DNA of 6,749 bases from Thermomicrobiales bacterium. GTDB taxonomy: Bacteria; Chloroflexota; Chloroflexia; Thermomicrobiales; UBA6265. The notes below the pieces were generated by a model. The model saw only the letters and a list, made by a program, of their open reading frames with translations, was not told the origin of the DNA and searched no databases. Location: positions 1 to 6,749 of the forward strand of contig JAICJJ010000160.1 of NCBI GenBank assembly GCA_025928535.1, in the 5' to 3' direction. Shown piece by piece: positions 4,915 through 6,749 of the stretch (position 1 is its first letter; the number at the start of each line of letters is the position of its first letter). The position numbers and the translations under genes were made by a program.

Positions 4915-5580
4915 ATGACGCGACGCATCACGGTGTTGATTGCCGACGAACAACCGCTCTTCCGGCGCGGCGTGCGCTGGAGCCTGGAGCGAAGCCCGGA
5001 CGTCACGGTGGTCGGCGAGGCGACGGACGGCCCGGCCGCCATCGCGGCGATCGACCGGCACGCGCCGCTGGTGGCCATCGTGCAGGGCGAACTCGGCCAG
5101 GTGTCGGGTCTTGACGTCGCCCGCGAGGCGACGCGGCGACGCCCGAGCGTGCGCGTCATCATCCTCGCGAACGAGGCGGATGACGGCGCGGCGGCGCGGG
5201 CGGCGGCGGCCGGCGCGAGCGCGCTGGTCGCCAAGAGCATCGATCCCGACGATCTGACCGAACTGGTGCGACGCGTCGCATCCGCCAACGCGCCGTTGGC
5301 CGCGCGGGGTTTGGCAAGTGCTGGCCCTGAAGAGCGTGCGCCGGCGAGCCCGCTGAACGAACGCGAGTTGCGCGTCGTCGATTTGATCGCGCAGGGGCAG
5401 AGCAACCGCGAGATCGCCGGATCGATCGGCGTCTCCGAACAGACGGTCAAGAATGCCGTCTCGTCGGTCTTGCGCAAACTTGCCGTCACCGACCGGACGC
5501 AGGCGGTGATCGCCGCCCTGCGCGCCGGCTGGATCACCCTCGGCGACGATGCTCCGGAGCGCCGTCCGGCTGGTCGCTGA
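4915..5580 (+). CDS. NarL/LuxR-type response regulator with an aspartate-less receiver
   Basis: A two-domain transcription regulator of 221 aa, typical for the NarL/FixJ class. The ATG at 4915 follows GAGGA (4903-4907) at 7 nt spacing. Residues about 5-122 form a receiver domain. D11-E12 occupy the acidic metal-site position and K107 (VAKS) the conserved Lys. The phosphoacceptor site, aligned as PLVAIVQ against the usual P-D-V-V-L-L-D, is Gln57, and the switch Thr/Ser is Ala85. The domain is therefore unlikely to be phosphorylated in the normal way. Residues about 145-207 are a LuxR helix-turn-helix: LNERELRVVDLIAQGQSNRE, then the recognition helix SEQTVKNAVSSVLRKL, which is intact. There are no Cys residues. 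No sensor kinase is visible, so it is an orphan in this window. It has a good sigma-70-type promoter and is divergent from msrB; regulation of msrB or of itself is possible but unproven. Confidence 0.92.
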   Translation: MTRRITVLIADEQPLFRRGVRWSLERSPDVTVVGEATDGPAAIAAIDRHAPLVAIVQGELGQVSGLDVAREATRRRPSVRVIILANEADDGAAARAAAAGASALVAKSIDPDDLTELVRRVASANAPLAARGLASAGPEERAPASPLNERELRVVDLIAQGQSNREIAGSIGVSEQTVKNAVSSVLRKLAVTDRTQAVIAALRAGWITLGDDAPERRPAGR

Positions 5581-5638
5581 TCTGCGTGGCCACTCTGCGC
5601 CCGGACTGCCCGAGGGAGCCGCGCCCCCAGCGCCGACG

Positions 5639-5716
5639 GTCATCCTGACGAATGAAGGACTTACTACGGCAACTGTGCGAATTGGAGGACCGAGATCCTT
5701 CCTTCGTCAGGATGAC
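5639..5716. repeat. Long imperfect inverted repeat between convergent genes
   Basis: The 20-nt arm 5641-5660 and the reverse complement of 5695-5714 match at 18 of 20 positions; two further outer pairs (5639-5640 with 5715-5716) extend the stem to 22 bp around a 34-nt loop. It lies between the response regulator stop (5580) and the accA stop (5759). Bases 5641-5720 are 40/80 GC, below the surrounding genes. The right arm carries CGAGATCCTT just before and within it (5691-5700), also found at 4115-4124. It could act as a two-way terminator. Bases 5581-5638 show nothing recognisable. Confidence 0.75.
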
Positions 5717-5733
5717 GATTGACGTTGGACGCG

Positions 5734-5746
5734 CCACTCAGGATGA
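5734..5746 (+). repeat. Copy of a 13-nt block shared with the other convergent junction
   Basis: CCACTCAGGATGA is identical to 4187-4199. Its CAGGATGA part also matches the right arm of the adjacent inverted repeat (5709-5715, CAGGATGA at 5708-5715 approximately), suggesting that these pieces derive from one family of intergenic repeat. Confidence 0.6.
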
Positions 5747-5758
5747 TGTGGTGACGAT

Positions 5759-6679
5759 TCAGAGCGCCAGGTCGTCGTCGGGCAAGTTGTGGGCGCGCTG
5801 CTCTTCCTGTCGCCATGCGCCGATGCGACGGAACTTGCGATACCGCGCTTCGCGCAGGCGTTCGACGCCGGGTTGGTCGGCGATCGAATGGGTCGCGAGC
5901 AACTCGTCGAGGAGCCGCGCGATCGTCTCGCCCGTCGCCTGAATCGTCGCGTTCGCCGCTTCGTGGGCGGGCGTCGGCTCCGGCACGATCGCGTCGACGA
6001 TGCCGAGGCCAGCCAATTCGCGGGCGGTGATGCGCATCGTCTCAGCCGCGTCCGCCGCTTTCGCCGCGTCTTTCCAGAGGATCGCGGCGCACGCTTCGGG
6101 CGAGGCGACGGCGTAGATCGCGTTTTCGAGCATCACGATCCGGTCGGCGACGCCGATCGCCAGCGCCCCGCCGGAGCCGCCTTCGCCGATGACCACCGCG
6201 ACGCTCGGCACGCGCAGATTCGCCATCATGATCAGGCTTTCGGCGATCGCGGTCGCCTGGCCCCGCTCTTCCGATGCGATGTTCGGCTCGGCGCCCGGCG
6301 TGTCGATGAAGGTCACGACCGGAAAGCCGAATTTGCCGGCGTGCCGCAGGAGGCGTTCGGCTTTTCGATAGCCTTCCGGCCGCGCCATGCCGAAATTGCG
6401 CTCGATGTTTTCCCGCGTGTTTTCCCCTTTTTGATGCCCGAGCGCCATCACCGTCCGGCCGCGGAAATTCGCCAAGCCGCCGATGAGCGCGCGGTCGTCG
6501 CCGAACGCGCGATCGCCGTGCAGTTCGACGAATTCGGACATCAACCCGTGAATGTAGGCGAGGGCGTGCGGCCGTTCCGGATGCCGCGCGATCCGCACGC
6601 GATCCCAGGCCGACAGCGCGCCTTCCGTCGCCGTCGCCTCGGCATGCGTCGTCCCGGCGTCGGCGGCGAGGTCAGTCAC
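5759..6679 (-). CDS. accA: Acetyl-CoA carboxylase carboxyltransferase subunit alpha
   Basis: AccA with AccD transfers CO2 from carboxybiotin to acetyl-CoA, making malonyl-CoA for fatty-acid synthesis in the cytoplasm. The product is 306 aa, close to the usual length. Family segments are [20 protein letters not shown] (24-43), [13 protein letters not shown] (50-62), [12 protein letters not shown] (81-92), [16 protein letters not shown] (95-110), FIDTPGA (124-130), the oxyanion region [16 protein letters not shown] (165-180) and [16 protein letters not shown] (193-208). After IDTPGA the sequence is EPN where many AccA proteins have YPG. Residues 1-23 are a variable, Ala/Thr-rich tail. The GTG at 6679 is chosen because it overlaps the stop of the upstream frame by 8 nt, suggesting translational coupling; no strong Shine-Dalgarno site is seen. 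The frame is open upstream to the window edge, so a longer form is not excluded but is less likely. Confidence 0.95.
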   Translation of the reverse strand: MTDLAADAGTTHAEATATEGALSAWDRVRIARHPERPHALAYIHGLMSEFVELHGDRAFGDDRALIGGLANFRGRTVMALGHQKGENTRENIERNFGMARPEGYRKAERLLRHAGKFGFPVVTFIDTPGAEPNIASEERGQATAIAESLIMMANLRVPSVAVVIGEGGSGGALAIGVADRIVMLENAIYAVASPEACAAILWKDAAKAADAAETMRITARELAGLGIVDAIVPEPTPAHEAANATIQATGETIARLLDELLATHSIADQPGVERLREARYRKFRRIGAWRQEEQRAHNLPDDDLAL

Positions 6680-6749
6680 GTTCGCCGTCCGATCCGGCGT
6701 GGGCGAGGGTGGGCTCCGGGTGATCCGACAGCGCGGCGGCGATCGGGTC
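6672..6749 (-). CDS. 3' end of the gene upstream of accA, probably accD
   Basis: On the minus strand a frame is open from the window edge to a TGA at 6674-6672, giving 25 residues ([20 protein letters not shown] and five more). Nearly every codon ends in G or C, as in the other genes here, while the competing frame in phase with accA reads as an Arg/Pro-rich shadow. The stop overlaps the accA GTG by 8 nt. The accD-accA order is common in bacteria, so this is probably the variable C-terminal tail of AccD, but no conserved AccD motif is visible in the fragment. Confidence 0.55.
   Translation of the reverse strand, partial: DPIAAALSDHPEPTLAHAGSDGERD

Noticed and set aside
4669..5643. In-frame upstream extension of MsrB on the minus strand to 462 aa
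   Set aside because: It is antisense to the response regulator, Arg/Ala-rich without family features, and the ATG at 4668 has AAGGAG at ideal spacing.

Overview
This 6.7 kb window of GC-rich bacterial DNA is densely packed with genes. It has frequent GTG starts, Shine-Dalgarno sites of the GGAG/GAGGA type, an RNase J, and the split acetyl-CoA carboxylase subunits. These traits, with the low-complexity Arg/Pro/Gly-rich protein tails, suggest a Chloroflexota bacterium, perhaps related to Thermomicrobia. That placement is an inference from style and gene content, because no rRNA or other phylogenetic marker is present.

Layout. (1) 1-1217, plus strand: a tightly spaced set made of the 3' part of an NTF2-like, probably exported protein, a 58-residue single-pass membrane protein, and a PaaI-type hotdog thioesterase. 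Gaps are 14 and 18 nt. (2) 1218-3400, plus: a leader with a candidate promoter and a strong 5' hairpin, then RNase J (660 aa) with an unusual Arg-rich N-terminal extension. (3) 3401-3996, plus: a candidate promoter and a small lysozyme-like/transglycosylase protein. (4) 3997-4254: a gene-free junction between convergent stop codons, filled with repeats and bounded by inverted repeats. (5) 4255-4668, minus: methionine-R-sulfoxide reductase MsrB. (6) 4669-4914: a divergent promoter region. (7) 4915-5580, plus: a NarL/LuxR-type response regulator whose receiver has Gln where the phosphoacceptor Asp should be. (8) 5581-5758: a second convergent junction carrying a long imperfect hairpin that shares sequence blocks with junction (4). 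(9) 5759-6749, minus: accA, overlapped at its start by the end of an upstream gene that is probably accD.

Most genes are housekeeping: RNA decay, fatty-acid initiation, and repair of oxidised methionine. No complete defence system, CRISPR array, tRNA, rRNA or transposase is visible. The points most worth attention are the aspartate-less orphan response regulator divergent from msrB, the related repeat elements in both convergent gaps, the structured leader and Arg-rich tail of RNase J, and a 12-nt block shared by the putative rnj and msrB promoters.
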